From NCBI GenBank assembly GCA_964605095.1, contig CAZSBS010000014.1:1-33199 (forward strand): a stretch of 33,199 nucleotides of DNA. Reading direction: 5' to 3'. The notes under the pieces are model-generated. The model did not search any database. It was not told the DNA's origin and saw nothing but the letters and a program-made list of their open reading frames with translations. This document shows, one piece after another, positions 8,054 to 15,968 of this stretch. Within the stretch, counting starts at the first letter, position 1, and every line of letters begins with the position of its first letter. Source of the DNA: JAUWQU01 sp964605095 (lineage in GTDB: Bacteria > Planctomycetota > Phycisphaerae > SM23-33). Both the position numbers and the translations under genes were made by a program.

Positions 8054-11000
8054 ATGACTTCCATACACAATCGACGCGGCTCGGTCCTGCTGATGGCGAT
8101 CGGCATGTTGACCATCCTCGCCATCCTCACCTCGACGTTCCTTGTAATCTCGAACCTCGACTCCGAAGAGACCGAGAGCCTCTCGGTGCGGGCCTACGCG
8201 GACCCGATCGTTGACGGCCTGCTGGCCAAAGCGGTCGCGCAGATCAGCTTCGACCGCCAGACCACCGTAGCAGCCGGGCCCTACGGAGCGATGCTTACCA
8301 ACTCAAATGGCCTGGGCAGTTTCATAGACTGCCCTCGCCCCTACGACAACACCGAGACGACCGACCCCTGGTTGTCCACCTCATACGTCTCGGGCGAGGG
8401 AATCTCCGGCCAACTCACCAACCTTGATGGTCCCGACAACGCGGGGGCATGCGCCGGACAGACATTTGCCGAAACCGCCAACCCCAACATCGACTACCCC
8501 AAGGGTCAGAGCGGAGACTACATCGACGCCGATTGCGACGGGATTCCCGACGCGGCGCTGGTCAACAGCAATATCAGCAGCCCGCTGAACGATGCCAACA
8601 CCTACTATTACGGCGTGCGGATAGTCGACCTCAGCTCGAGAATGTGTATCAATACCGCCAGCGGCTGGGACAGCAGCGAGTCGCAATACGACCGCCCCTC
8701 CGGTTCCGGCCCGGACATGATTGATCTGCGAAACTTCCTCGACAAGAGGGCCGGAACTTCGGCACCGATCCCGATTTACCCGGTGCTGAACGCCGGCGAC
8801 ATAGCCAACGGCGTCAAAGGCCGCATAGGCGACGTTTCCCCGGCGACAGGCGGCACTGCCGCCAGCCCCGCCCCGGCATCCACAAAGGGCTACGGCCGCT
8901 ACTGCGGGGCGTATCTGCTGTCGCCAGGCAAAGGTTACCAGCCATTCGGCATAGGCGACGAGGTCTTCTTCCTCAACGCATGCGCCTACCTGGACAACAC
9001 CTCCCAGTTCGGGGGGCGGATCAACCGGTTGATCTTCCCGCTGTCCACCGCCACCAGTAGCCCGCTGTCAGACAGTATCCGCCGCCAGTTGACCACGATT
9101 AACTGTGTCTCCTCCGCTGTCCGCTGGCCCAACGCCTTCCCCGAGCCGCTGGCTATCAACGCCGTGCAGAGTGTGGGCGACTGCCAGGCCGTCTACCATC
9201 GCATGAAACTCATGCTCGAAGCGACGGGCATCGGCATGACCGATGATGACAGGACCACCATGGCCGCCCATTTCGCCGCCAACCTGTGGGCCTATTGCTC
9301 CTACGCAAACCTCGGGGAGCCATGGGCGTTCCAGCCCGACGACCGCCCGAACTTGGTGGTCTATGGCCTGCGGCAGGACATGGTCATCACGCAGGTCTTT
9401 GCGCGGCACATTTCGAACTCGAAATTCGACGCGAACGACACCGAGAAGACCAAGGATGACAGCGCTTGGGGCTACGCGCTCGAACTTTCCAACCCCACTG
9501 AGTCCAGTCTGATGTACGGGTCTTACGAGTTGGAACTCAAGTCGCAGGACGGAACCACGGCCGTCGTTCCTCTTCGTGGCACCGGCCTGCCTTTCCTTGC
9601 AGCGCCGGCGGTTAACGCCACAGCGCCGACCAAACGCGTGGTCTACGGCTGCGGCGGCGGACTGGCCCGCCCCATGACTACTCTCGCGCAGCAGGGCCAG
9701 CTCTTCGGCGAGACGCCAAGCGCCACAACATGGTACTTGGACAACAAGATGGACTTCCGCAAGTCCACGGGCTCCCTTTCGATCACGCTTTACCACAAGT
9801 TTGGCGATGTGCGGGTGCCGATAGACTTCGTCACCGTGGGCAACAATGATTCCTTCGACCTCCCCTACGACACGAACCTCAAGCCGGACGATATCGCCGG
9901 CGATTACCCGGGCAAGAAACCACCGACCAAGACTGACAATCCATGCGTTTACATCCGCCGCGACGACCGCCTGAAGACCGCCACCACCCGGCTCGCGAGG
10001 TTTAACCTGGCCGTGTACAAGTGCGACGGCCCCACCGAAAGCACGGGCAGCCTCACCGCCACCAAGCTGGGCATAAGCTCAGGAACAGGAAACGCCATTA
10101 CCGAGAACGATTTCAACCGCTGCACCTATGCAAGCGTCAACCCACCCCCGGTCTACAGTCCGGGCATATACCGGCCTCGCAATATTACGATCAGCGGGAC
10201 GCCGAGCGCCAGGGAGTCCATGCCTCAGGACGACTACTTCCTGCCCAGCCTGGCGGACCTCGACAACATCTATTTCGCCGGGTCGTTCCGCAACGGCGCT
10301 ACCGAAGGGCCGTTCACCACCGGGATTCTCCGGACCGCCAGGTCCGTGGTGTTCACGGACCGCGCTGACCGCGGAAGAATGCCTACGGTAGACATCGCCA
10401 CGCCCGATGTGGGCAACTGCGCCCAGGCAAGCGGCAGGTATCCTGACATTCCGCAGGGATTCCTGTTCCACGAATTCTTCACACGGACACCCGGACACCT
10501 GGCCCGACCCAACGAGAAGAAACGCATGTACGGTCTGATCAACATCAACACGTTGGCGATCCCCAGCAACATTACAGCCGCCACAGGTGTCAACTGCGCG
10601 GTCTGGTGGCTGCCATGGCCGACGGACAGCACCGCAGGCAGTCTGGCCTTAAATTACGGCAACCGTCTGGCCCTCGGGCAGAGCGGACTGAATTACGCCC
10701 GTAACGCGGCCATTTCCGCTATTCGGCAGTATCGAGACCAGGCTGGCCGCGCAGGCTCGACGGGCATCGCCGGCCTGCGGAGCTTCAGCGGAAGCGACGT
10801 AGCCGGATTTATGACCCCAGGCGAGGTGGGAATCCCTTTGGCCAAGTACATGGACACGCTTCTGAAGGCAAGCTCCGCGGATTGTGAGAAGGACGCCGAC
10901 TACATCCGCGCGCGAAACTGCCTTTTCGGCTACATCAGCGACTCCATCTCCACCAGGAGCGACGTGTACGCCTGCTACATCACCGTCCAGCACGGCAAGA

Positions 11001-11104
11001 ACGCCAGCGGGAGAAGGTGGCGGTACGTCGCCGTCATCGACCGCAGCAACGTTATGACTCCCACCGACAAGGCGGCCGTGCTCCTGGTGAGCCAACTCCG
11101 CTAA
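8054..11104 (+). CDS. Very large GspK-like tip pseudopilin
   Basis: This 1016-residue protein has the N-terminus MTSIHNRRG|SVLLMAIGMLTILAILTSTF. It is a prepilin-type helix without Glu at +5, as in GspK, the tip subunit of type II pseudopili. AAGGAG lies 9 bp before the ATG. Typical GspK is about 300-350 residues, so roughly 650 residues are additional. They contain many Asn, Thr and Gly runs and scattered cysteines, and probably form extracytoplasmic beta-rich domains, but I recognise none of them. It is the last gene of the operon and converges with the mrfB-like gene, with a single base between the stop codons. The GspK assignment rests on position, helix type and the missing Glu. Confidence 0.68.
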   Translation: MTSIHNRRGSVLLMAIGMLTILAILTSTFLVISNLDSEETESLSVRAYADPIVDGLLAKAVAQISFDRQTTVAAGPYGAMLTNSNGLGSFIDCPRPYDNTETTDPWLSTSYVSGEGISGQLTNLDGPDNAGACAGQTFAETANPNIDYPKGQSGDYIDADCDGIPDAALVNSNISSPLNDANTYYYGVRIVDLSSRMCINTASGWDSSESQYDRPSGSGPDMIDLRNFLDKRAGTSAPIPIYPVLNAGDIANGVKGRIGDVSPATGGTAASPAPASTKGYGRYCGAYLLSPGKGYQPFGIGDEVFFLNACAYLDNTSQFGGRINRLIFPLSTATSSPLSDSIRRQLTTINCVSSAVRWPNAFPEPLAINAVQSVGDCQAVYHRMKLMLEATGIGMTDDDRTTMAAHFAANLWAYCSYANLGEPWAFQPDDRPNLVVYGLRQDMVITQVFARHISNSKFDANDTEKTKDDSAWGYALELSNPTESSLMYGSYELELKSQDGTTAVVPLRGTGLPFLAAPAVNATAPTKRVVYGCGGGLARPMTTLAQQGQLFGETPSATTWYLDNKMDFRKSTGSLSITLYHKFGDVRVPIDFVTVGNNDSFDLPYDTNLKPDDIAGDYPGKKPPTKTDNPCVYIRRDDRLKTATTRLARFNLAVYKCDGPTESTGSLTATKLGISSGTGNAITENDFNRCTYASVNPPPVYSPGIYRPRNITISGTPSARESMPQDDYFLPSLADLDNIYFAGSFRNGATEGPFTTGILRTARSVVFTDRADRGRMPTVDIATPDVGNCAQASGRYPDIPQGFLFHEFFTRTPGHLARPNEKKRMYGLININTLAIPSNITAATGVNCAVWWLPWPTDSTAGSLALNYGNRLALGQSGLNYARNAAISAIRQYRDQAGRAGSTGIAGLRSFSGSDVAGFMTPGEVGIPLAKYMDTLLKASSADCEKDADYIRARNCLFGYISDSISTRSDVYACYITVQHGKNASGRRWRYVAVIDRSNVMTPTDKAAVLLVSQLR

Positions 11105-11105
11105 G

Positions 11106-12071
11106 CTATTCGGCCAACGGGCCGCTGCCGGTCAGAATCGCCGTCACCAACTGGGCCATCGTCAGAAGGTCCAGCAGGTTGTGGTGAATGATGTCCGCCA
11201 CCTGCCTCGCGTCGCCAGAGGCGACGAAACGGTGGTACGCCTCGGGGATCTCCGAGCCCGGAATGTCCCCCACCCGCCGCCGCCCGCACAGCAGCCGCTC
11301 AAGCGTCTGCAATTTGCAGTTGGGCACCTCGGACTTCCACCGCCGCCGCGACTCGTGAAGCAGGTCCAGGTGCGGCACCACGCGAGGCCCAGCCTCCAGG
11401 CCGTGAAACGCCGACCGCTCGCGGATGAGGTTCATGTCGAACGCCTTGCCGTTAAATGTCACCAGCATTCCCGCCGAGTCGTAGCGATCCATGAACGCCG
11501 CAAGCACGGCCGGCTCCTGCGAATAATCCCTCGCGAGGCACTGCTCGAATACCAGTTGACCGTCCTCGTAACGCATCATGCCCGCCAGGAAGACCATCGC
11601 CCCCGTCAGCCCGCACGTTTCGGTGTCCATGAACAGCAGGTCCTCGCAGCGGGCTTCGGCAAGGCGGCAAAGCTCCGGCGAGGCCGACAGGGCGGAATCC
11701 TCGCTGAATCGCTGCCGAGCCCCCTTCATCACGGCCGCGTACTGCCGGCCGATCTCGACGCACCGCGGGGCGATCTCGGCCAGCGTGCGGCGAATCAGGT
11801 AATACTCCCCCACCGCCCCGCCGGGCAACCGCACGGACGCCGCGGCGCCCGGGCACGCCTCGTCAAGTACCACCGGCCCGGACAACCGCCCCGCCGCCGC
11901 GCCCACGCCGGCTGTCACATCCGAACCGATGCCCGCCGCACCCCAGGCCGCGCGATTGACGCCCGAGTGCCCGTGCGCGAGCAGCATCTCATCGGCGGGC
12001 ACTGCGCCCTTACGCGCCAGCGACCGCATCAGCATGTCCAGCTTCCGCCTTCTCGATTCCGACATAGCCAT
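11106..12071 (-). CDS. mrfB: MrfB/YprB-type DEDDh 3'-5' exonuclease
   Basis: This 321-residue protein has an RNase H-fold DEDDh exonuclease domain in its C-terminal half: LLFMDTETCGL gives D149 and E151, NGKAFDMNLI gives D212, and HHNLLDLLTM gives H296 and D301. This matches YprB (MrfB), which in Bacillus subtilis works with the helicase MrfA to repair mitomycin C lesions. GGAAGG lies about 11 bp before the ATG; an alternative ATG is two codons later. As I recall the Bacillus protein, it is longer and carries a TPR tail; none is seen here. The first 90 residues are poorly conserved, with a Gly/Ala-rich stretch. It is downstream of the mrfA-like helicase on the same strand, separated by about 300 bp of repeats. 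Confidence 0.82.
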   Translation of the reverse strand: MAMSESRRRKLDMLMRSLARKGAVPADEMLLAHGHSGVNRAAWGAAGIGSDVTAGVGAAAGRLSGPVVLDEACPGAAASVRLPGGAVGEYYLIRRTLAEIAPRCVEIGRQYAAVMKGARQRFSEDSALSASPELCRLAEARCEDLLFMDTETCGLTGAMVFLAGMMRYEDGQLVFEQCLARDYSQEPAVLAAFMDRYDSAGMLVTFNGKAFDMNLIRERSAFHGLEAGPRVVPHLDLLHESRRRWKSEVPNCKLQTLERLLCGRRRVGDIPGSEIPEAYHRFVASGDARQVADIIHHNLLDLLTMAQLVTAILTGSGPLAE

Positions 12072-12100
12072 GGCTCTTGCGCCTTCCGAAGAAGAGGTTC

Positions 12101-12220
12101 AACGCAGAGAGCGCCGAGAACGCGGAGTGTAGAAGAAGAACAGCAAAAACAATTTAGATCCCTTCTTACTCTTCTTCTTTTCCGATCTTACATCTCCGCG
12201 TTCGCCGCGTTCGCCGCGTT
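12101..12220. repeat. Inverted pair of 9-bp tandem arrays
   Basis: Three 9-mers run at 12101-12127 (AACGCAGAG, AGCGCCGAG, AACGCGGAG). Three 9-mers of the complementary sequence run at 12194-12220 (CTCCGCGTT and CGCCGCGTT twice). They flank an A/T-rich spacer with GAAGAAG on one side and CTTCTTCTT on the other, so the whole 120 bp could form a long imperfect hairpin in the mrfA-mrfB gap. A third array of the same family is at 20590-20616. Confidence 0.8.
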
Positions 12221-12380
12221 AGAGCAGCTTAACTTTTTCTGTAGCGTTCGGCCTGCCTGTGGCGTCGCCATGCTGCGTCAGCCTGCATCGGCGATGCTAA
12301 GGCATCGCCTGCTTCGGCTTCCTTGCCTGGCTCGTCCTCGGCGACGGCCGACCTGCTACACAAGAACTTAAACTGCTCTA
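12220..12380 (+). mobile_element. 157-bp MITE-like element, copy A (TA-flanked)
   Basis: The element proper is 12222-12378, flanked by TA at 12220-12221 and 12379-12380, as expected of IS630/Tc1-mariner-type insertions. The terminal inverted repeats are imperfect and about 26 bp long: left TAGAGCAGCTTAACTTTTTC, right (complement) TAGAGCAGTTTAAGTTCTTG, both continuing into TGTAGC. The centre is GGCGATGC TAAG GCATCGCC, a perfect 8-bp hairpin. It carries no transposase. A second copy (23128-23288) lies in the opposite orientation and differs at 3 of 157 positions. The element sits at the 3' end of the mrfA-like gene and provides its stop codon. Confidence 0.88.
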
Positions 12381-14722
12381 AATCTCTTCTTCCTCTCCGC
12401 CAGGTCTCTCGCTTCGCCGAGCAGTTCCAGCAGCATCTTCGTGGCCTGCTTATCCGGCACGGGCATGCCGCCGAAAATGTCCGGGTCGCCGTGGATCGGC
12501 GGGCGCAGGTTGGCAAGGCCCACGCAACTCGGGCAGCCTTTCTGGCACGGGCACTCGCGGACGATCCGCCCGCACATCTCCAGCCAGGCGTCGAGCAGTT
12601 CGTAGCCCTGCCGGGCGAATCCAAGCCCGCCCGGGTAGCGGTCGTATATCACGATCGTCGGGCAGCCGAGGTTCGATGAGTCCACCATGCCGCTTATGTC
12701 GCGGCGGTCGCACATCGCGAGCGACCCCAGGCCCGCGAGCATCAGGTTCCGCAGACCGCACAGGGCCTCGATGGGCTTGAAGCCCGCCGACGTGAGCCGC
12801 TCCCGCATCGCGTCGCTGACCGTCCACCACATGGCCATCGTCGCCAGCGTCTGGGCCTCCAGGTCCAGGGCGCTCTGCCCGATAAGCTCCATAGTGTAGT
12901 ACTTCACCTTGCGGAACGCGGTGGTCTGCCACGTCACGTCGGCTCCGCCGAAGCCCATCCGCCCGTCAAGGTAAGGCCTCTCATCCGCCGGCTCGCCAAG
13001 CCGGCACGAACTGGCAAGCACCGCCTGCGTGTAGTAATCCACCTCACACGGCTCGACGGAGGCTATCTTCGCGGCCTGGTCCATCTGCCTGACGAGATAG
13101 CTGCCGCCCTCGTGCAGGTACACCGCCTGCGGGTAGACAAGCTCCGGCGCGGAGATGCTGTCCACGTGCCCGATGACCTTTCCGCCGGCAGACACATCCG
13201 CGATGGCGTATGTGTCGTTGCTGGCCATCCGCAGGTTCGTCTGGCGGGCTGGCAGTTCGGTCGTCGACCAGTAATACCGCCCGTCGATGGCGCGCATCTG
13301 CCCTTCCTCCCGGCAGATCTCCGCCACCTGCGCCGCGACCGGGCCGAAATACGCCTCATCGGCCGCGGTCAGGGGCTTCTCGAAGCACGCGCAAGAAAGC
13401 TGCGCCGCCAGGATATGCGGGTTCGACGGGTCGATCACCGCATGCTCGTGCGACGCCCCGAACAGGTACTCCGGGTGCCGCACGAGATACTGGTCGATCG
13501 GATCGTCGTACGCCACCAGCACGACCAAACTGTCGGCCGACGACCGCCCCGCGCGCCCCGCCTGCTGCCACGTCGAGCAGATCGTACCCGGGAAACCCAC
13601 GAGAATCGCCGCGTCCAGCCCGCCGACATCGATGCCCAGCTCCAGCGCGTTGGTAGCCACGACCGCCAGCAGCCGCCCACTGAATAGCTCCCGTTCGATC
13701 TGCCGCCGCTCCGCCGGCAGGTATCCGCCGCGGTACGGGCGGATCCGCGACGCCAGGTCGCCGCTGCCCGCCAAAACCTCGGATGCGTACTTGTACACGA
13801 GTTCGGCCACAATCCGCGCCTTGGTGAACACTATTGTCTGCGTTCGCCTGCGGACAAGCTCAGCCAGCAGCTCGACCGCCTCGACATTGGCGCTGCGGCG
13901 CAGGAGCCCGGCGTCGGCGTGGTCCAGCAGCGGCGGGTTCCACAGCACGAAGTATTTCCGCCCGCGCGGCGCGCCGTCGTTGTCCACCAGCGTCATGGTC
14001 CGCCCGGTGAGTTTCTCCGCGAGTTCGACAGGGTTGGCTACGGTGGCCGAGCAGCAGATGATCCGAGGGCTGGAGCCGTAATGCTCGCAGAGGCGTAGCA
14101 GCCGGCGAATCACGCCGGCGACATGACTGCCGAATATGCCGCGGTAGGTGTGAACCTCGTCGAGAACGATATAGCGAAGGTCACGCAAAAACGCGTGCCA
14201 CTTGCCGTGATACGGCAGGATGCCAACGTGGAGCATGTCCGGGTTTGTCAGGATGACGTTGCCGGCCGAGCGAAGCTTCGCGCGGTTGTGGCTGGGCGTG
14301 TCGCCGTCGTAGACGCCCGGCTTGAGCACGCCGGCCAGCGGCTCCTCGCCGGCCCACTGCGCGAGCGTGCCGAACTGGTCCTGTGCCAGTGCCTTTGTCG
14401 GAAAGATGTACATCGCCCGGGCCGCGGGGTCGGCCAGGAGCGTCTGGGCGACGGGCAGGTTGTAGCACAGGGTCTTGCCGCTTGCGGTCGCGGTAACGAT
14501 CACCACGTCCCGCCCCGCCGCGACGGCGTCGATAGCGGCAGCCTGGTGCGTGTAGAGCCTATGGATGTTCTGCCGCCGCAACAGCGATCCCAGGCGCTCG
14601 TCGAGCCCGCGGGCGCACTGGGCGTACTGGGCAGGACGGGCGGGGATTTCCCGCACGTGCGCGATCTGCCCGCGATAGCGCGCGTCGCCCGTGATTTCCC
14701 GCAAAAACGCCCTTGCGTCCAT
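12368..14722 (-). CDS. mrfA: MrfA/YprA-type DEAH-box helicase with zinc cluster
   Basis: This 784-residue superfamily 2 helicase has a Q-motif-like LYTHQAAAID near 56-65, Walker A ATASGKT at 78-84, the DEVH box at 188-191 and SATVANP. Its second RecA domain contains FTKARIVAEL, ATNALELGIDVGGLD and QQAGRAGR. The C-terminal part contains a four-cysteine cluster CPCQKGCPSC (C724, C726, C730, C733) typical of the DUF1998/MrfA zinc domain. In Bacillus the MrfA-MrfB pair removes mitomycin C damage independently of UvrABC. The final three codons (Arg-Ala-Val) and the stop come from the MITE at 12222-12378. The start at 14722 has no strong ribosome site. It lies 57 bp after the cyclase gene. Confidence 0.87.
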   Translation of the reverse strand: MDARAFLREITGDARYRGQIAHVREIPARPAQYAQCARGLDERLGSLLRRQNIHRLYTHQAAAIDAVAAGRDVVIVTATASGKTLCYNLPVAQTLLADPAARAMYIFPTKALAQDQFGTLAQWAGEEPLAGVLKPGVYDGDTPSHNRAKLRSAGNVILTNPDMLHVGILPYHGKWHAFLRDLRYIVLDEVHTYRGIFGSHVAGVIRRLLRLCEHYGSSPRIICCSATVANPVELAEKLTGRTMTLVDNDGAPRGRKYFVLWNPPLLDHADAGLLRRSANVEAVELLAELVRRRTQTIVFTKARIVAELVYKYASEVLAGSGDLASRIRPYRGGYLPAERRQIERELFSGRLLAVVATNALELGIDVGGLDAAILVGFPGTICSTWQQAGRAGRSSADSLVVLVAYDDPIDQYLVRHPEYLFGASHEHAVIDPSNPHILAAQLSCACFEKPLTAADEAYFGPVAAQVAEICREEGQMRAIDGRYYWSTTELPARQTNLRMASNDTYAIADVSAGGKVIGHVDSISAPELVYPQAVYLHEGGSYLVRQMDQAAKIASVEPCEVDYYTQAVLASSCRLGEPADERPYLDGRMGFGGADVTWQTTAFRKVKYYTMELIGQSALDLEAQTLATMAMWWTVSDAMRERLTSAGFKPIEALCGLRNLMLAGLGSLAMCDRRDISGMVDSSNLGCPTIVIYDRYPGGLGFARQGYELLDAWLEMCGRIVRECPCQKGCPSCVGLANLRPPIHGDPDIFGGMPVPDKQATKMLLELLGEARDLAERKKRFRAV

Positions 14723-14779
14723 GGCGCCATGATGGCATATCCGCCCCAGCCAAGCAAGCGGAATTAGGGCGTTGTTAGG

Positions 14780-15451
14780 TTATCGCGTCACAAGCGACCA
14801 GAGGATGTGCTTTCCCGGGAACCCCTTGATCTCCAGGCCGGAGTGGTTAAGCCATCGCAGCGTCACTTGGTGCGGTGCCCCTTCCTGGTCGACGTGGCTC
14901 TTGGCCTCGTTGCTCAGCCAGACTTCCGCGCCCTTTGTCGCGGCTGCCACGCGGGCGGCGTAGTTGACCGTAGCGCCGTAGACGTCGTTTTCCTCGACGG
15001 TTACCGGGCCGACGTGCAGCCCGGCCCGGACCTGTATGCGGTCGTCGCCTGGGTCGCAGTTGACGGCCGAGGCGAAATCGAGGGCGTCGCTGGCCGCGTG
15101 AAACGCCGCCATGACCGAGTCGCCGATGGTCTTGACCACCCGCCCGCCGTAGCGGTTGACCAGTTCTGTAGCGCATCGAAAGTGCGTCCGACGCAGATCG
15201 TCCATGGCGCGGTTGCCCAGTTTATTGCCCAGCGCCGCTGACGAGACGATGTCCGTAAAGACAATCGCCAGCGTCGCCTTTGGCGCCCCGGCCCACTGGA
15301 GCAGACTCCCCGCAGCCGACGGCATTTCGCCAGCGGGCGGCGGCAACCCAGCCGCGGGGGGCGAATCAGGCTTGGGCGCCGGCTCGTCGCCGCGCCGTTT
15401 GATCGGCCCGAACGAGAATGACGGCGAGTATCGATCGTGCGGTTTCTTCAT
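14780..15451 (-). CDS. Class III adenylate/guanylate cyclase-like protein
   Basis: This 223-residue soluble protein is almost entirely a class III cyclase homology domain (about 58-220) after a Pro-rich N-terminus. Catalytic features are visible: metal ligands D67 (FTDIVSS) and D111 (KTIGDSVMAAF), a Lys at 107 and Asp at 156 (NDVYG) in the positions that select adenine in known cyclases, and N163 and R167 in VNYAAR for transition-state binding. All this suggests an active enzyme making cAMP, although specificity is an inference. There is no transmembrane or sensor domain. It is the first gene of a minus-strand run with mrfA and mrfB, divergent from the polymerase operon. AAGGG lies about 7 bp before the ATG. 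Confidence 0.88.
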   Translation of the reverse strand: MKKPHDRYSPSFSFGPIKRRGDEPAPKPDSPPAAGLPPPAGEMPSAAGSLLQWAGAPKATLAIVFTDIVSSAALGNKLGNRAMDDLRRTHFRCATELVNRYGGRVVKTIGDSVMAAFHAASDALDFASAVNCDPGDDRIQVRAGLHVGPVTVEENDVYGATVNYAARVAAATKGAEVWLSNEAKSHVDQEGAPHQVTLRWLNHSGLEIKGFPGKHILWSLVTR

Positions 15452-15574
15452 GCGTCGGCCCTTTGTCTGTGCCTTTTTAAGAAGCTAGCCGCCTAAGTGT
15501 ACATTTGCAACATCTGTTGACTAAAGCCACTTCCGGAATCGGCGGATTTTTCCTTCGCCGACGCCCCAAAAACC

Positions 15575-15603
15575 TTGACCGCCCCGCCCCGCCGGACTAT
15601 ACT
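15575..15603 (+). promoter_or_regulatory. Sigma70-type promoter of the polymerase operon
   Basis: TTGACC (15575-15580), a 17-bp spacer and TATACT (15598-15603) match the housekeeping consensus at 5/6 in both boxes. Initiation would be near 15610, giving a leader of about 100 nt before the 15710 start. The -10 box is part of an inverted repeat TATAC-N7-GTATA (15598-15614), which could be a repressor site. I see no classical LexA box (neither the CTGT-N8-ACAG nor the GAAC-N4-GTTC form). Confidence 0.68.
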
Positions 15604-15709
15604 TGTTAGGTATATGTACGGTATGGCCTTTCGGGGCGATGGCGCCCGTTCAACAACCGTTAATAACCAAATAGCGACAGACAGCGACAACCGGCCGCGG
15701 GAGCTGGCC

Positions 15710-15961
15710 ATGAGGATAGAGGAAATTGGCGACCCTATAGGCGTCCTGGCCGTCTGTGCCGGAGGCAAGATCGAGCCCAAGCGATTCAAGTGGAACGGCC
15801 GATCGTACACGATCAACCAGGTCAACGGCCAATGGATAGACCGCCGGCAGGACGGCTACAGCCTGCACTACAGCGTCCAGGCCGGCGACGAGACGTACTA
15901 CCTGCATTTTTCCAGCAGCGAAGTCCAATGGTGGCTCGACCAGGTCGTCCTGGCGGGATGA
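15710..15961 (+). CDS. Small protein of the Y-polymerase operon (possibly DUF6504-like)
   Basis: This is an 83-residue cytoplasmic protein, MRIEEIGDPIGVLAVCAGG and onward. The start at 15710 is preferred because GGGAG lies about 7 bp upstream; the open frame continues to 15575 but overlaps the promoter. The core FKWNGRSYTINQVNGQWIDR, then YYLHFSSSEVQWWLDQV, resembles DUF6504-type small proteins (a basic-aromatic W-G-R-x-Y motif, a turn, then a W-rich end), some of which I recall near translesion polymerase genes. That link comes from memory and should be checked. It ends 7 bp before the polymerase gene. Its function is unknown. Confidence 0.7.
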   Translation: MRIEEIGDPIGVLAVCAGGKIEPKRFKWNGRSYTINQVNGQWIDRRQDGYSLHYSVQAGDETYYLHFSSSEVQWWLDQVVLAG

Positions 15962-15968
15962 GAGAAGA

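Noticed and set aside
11181..12371. A long plus-strand frame opposite mrfB, running into the MITE
   Set aside because: It overlaps a gene with a full catalytic motif set, and its sequence is low-complexity Arg/His/Pro.
12323..12679. Frame beginning MPGSSSATADLLHKNL inside the MITE, seen again at 23185 on the minus strand
   Set aside because: The shared peptide is just the repeat read in the same frame at two loci; downstream sequence is unrelated, so it is not a gene family.
15537..15565. Hairpin TCGGCG/CGCCGA in the divergent intergenic region
   Set aside because: A 6-bp stem with an 11-nt loop is common by chance in GC-rich DNA and has no T-run.
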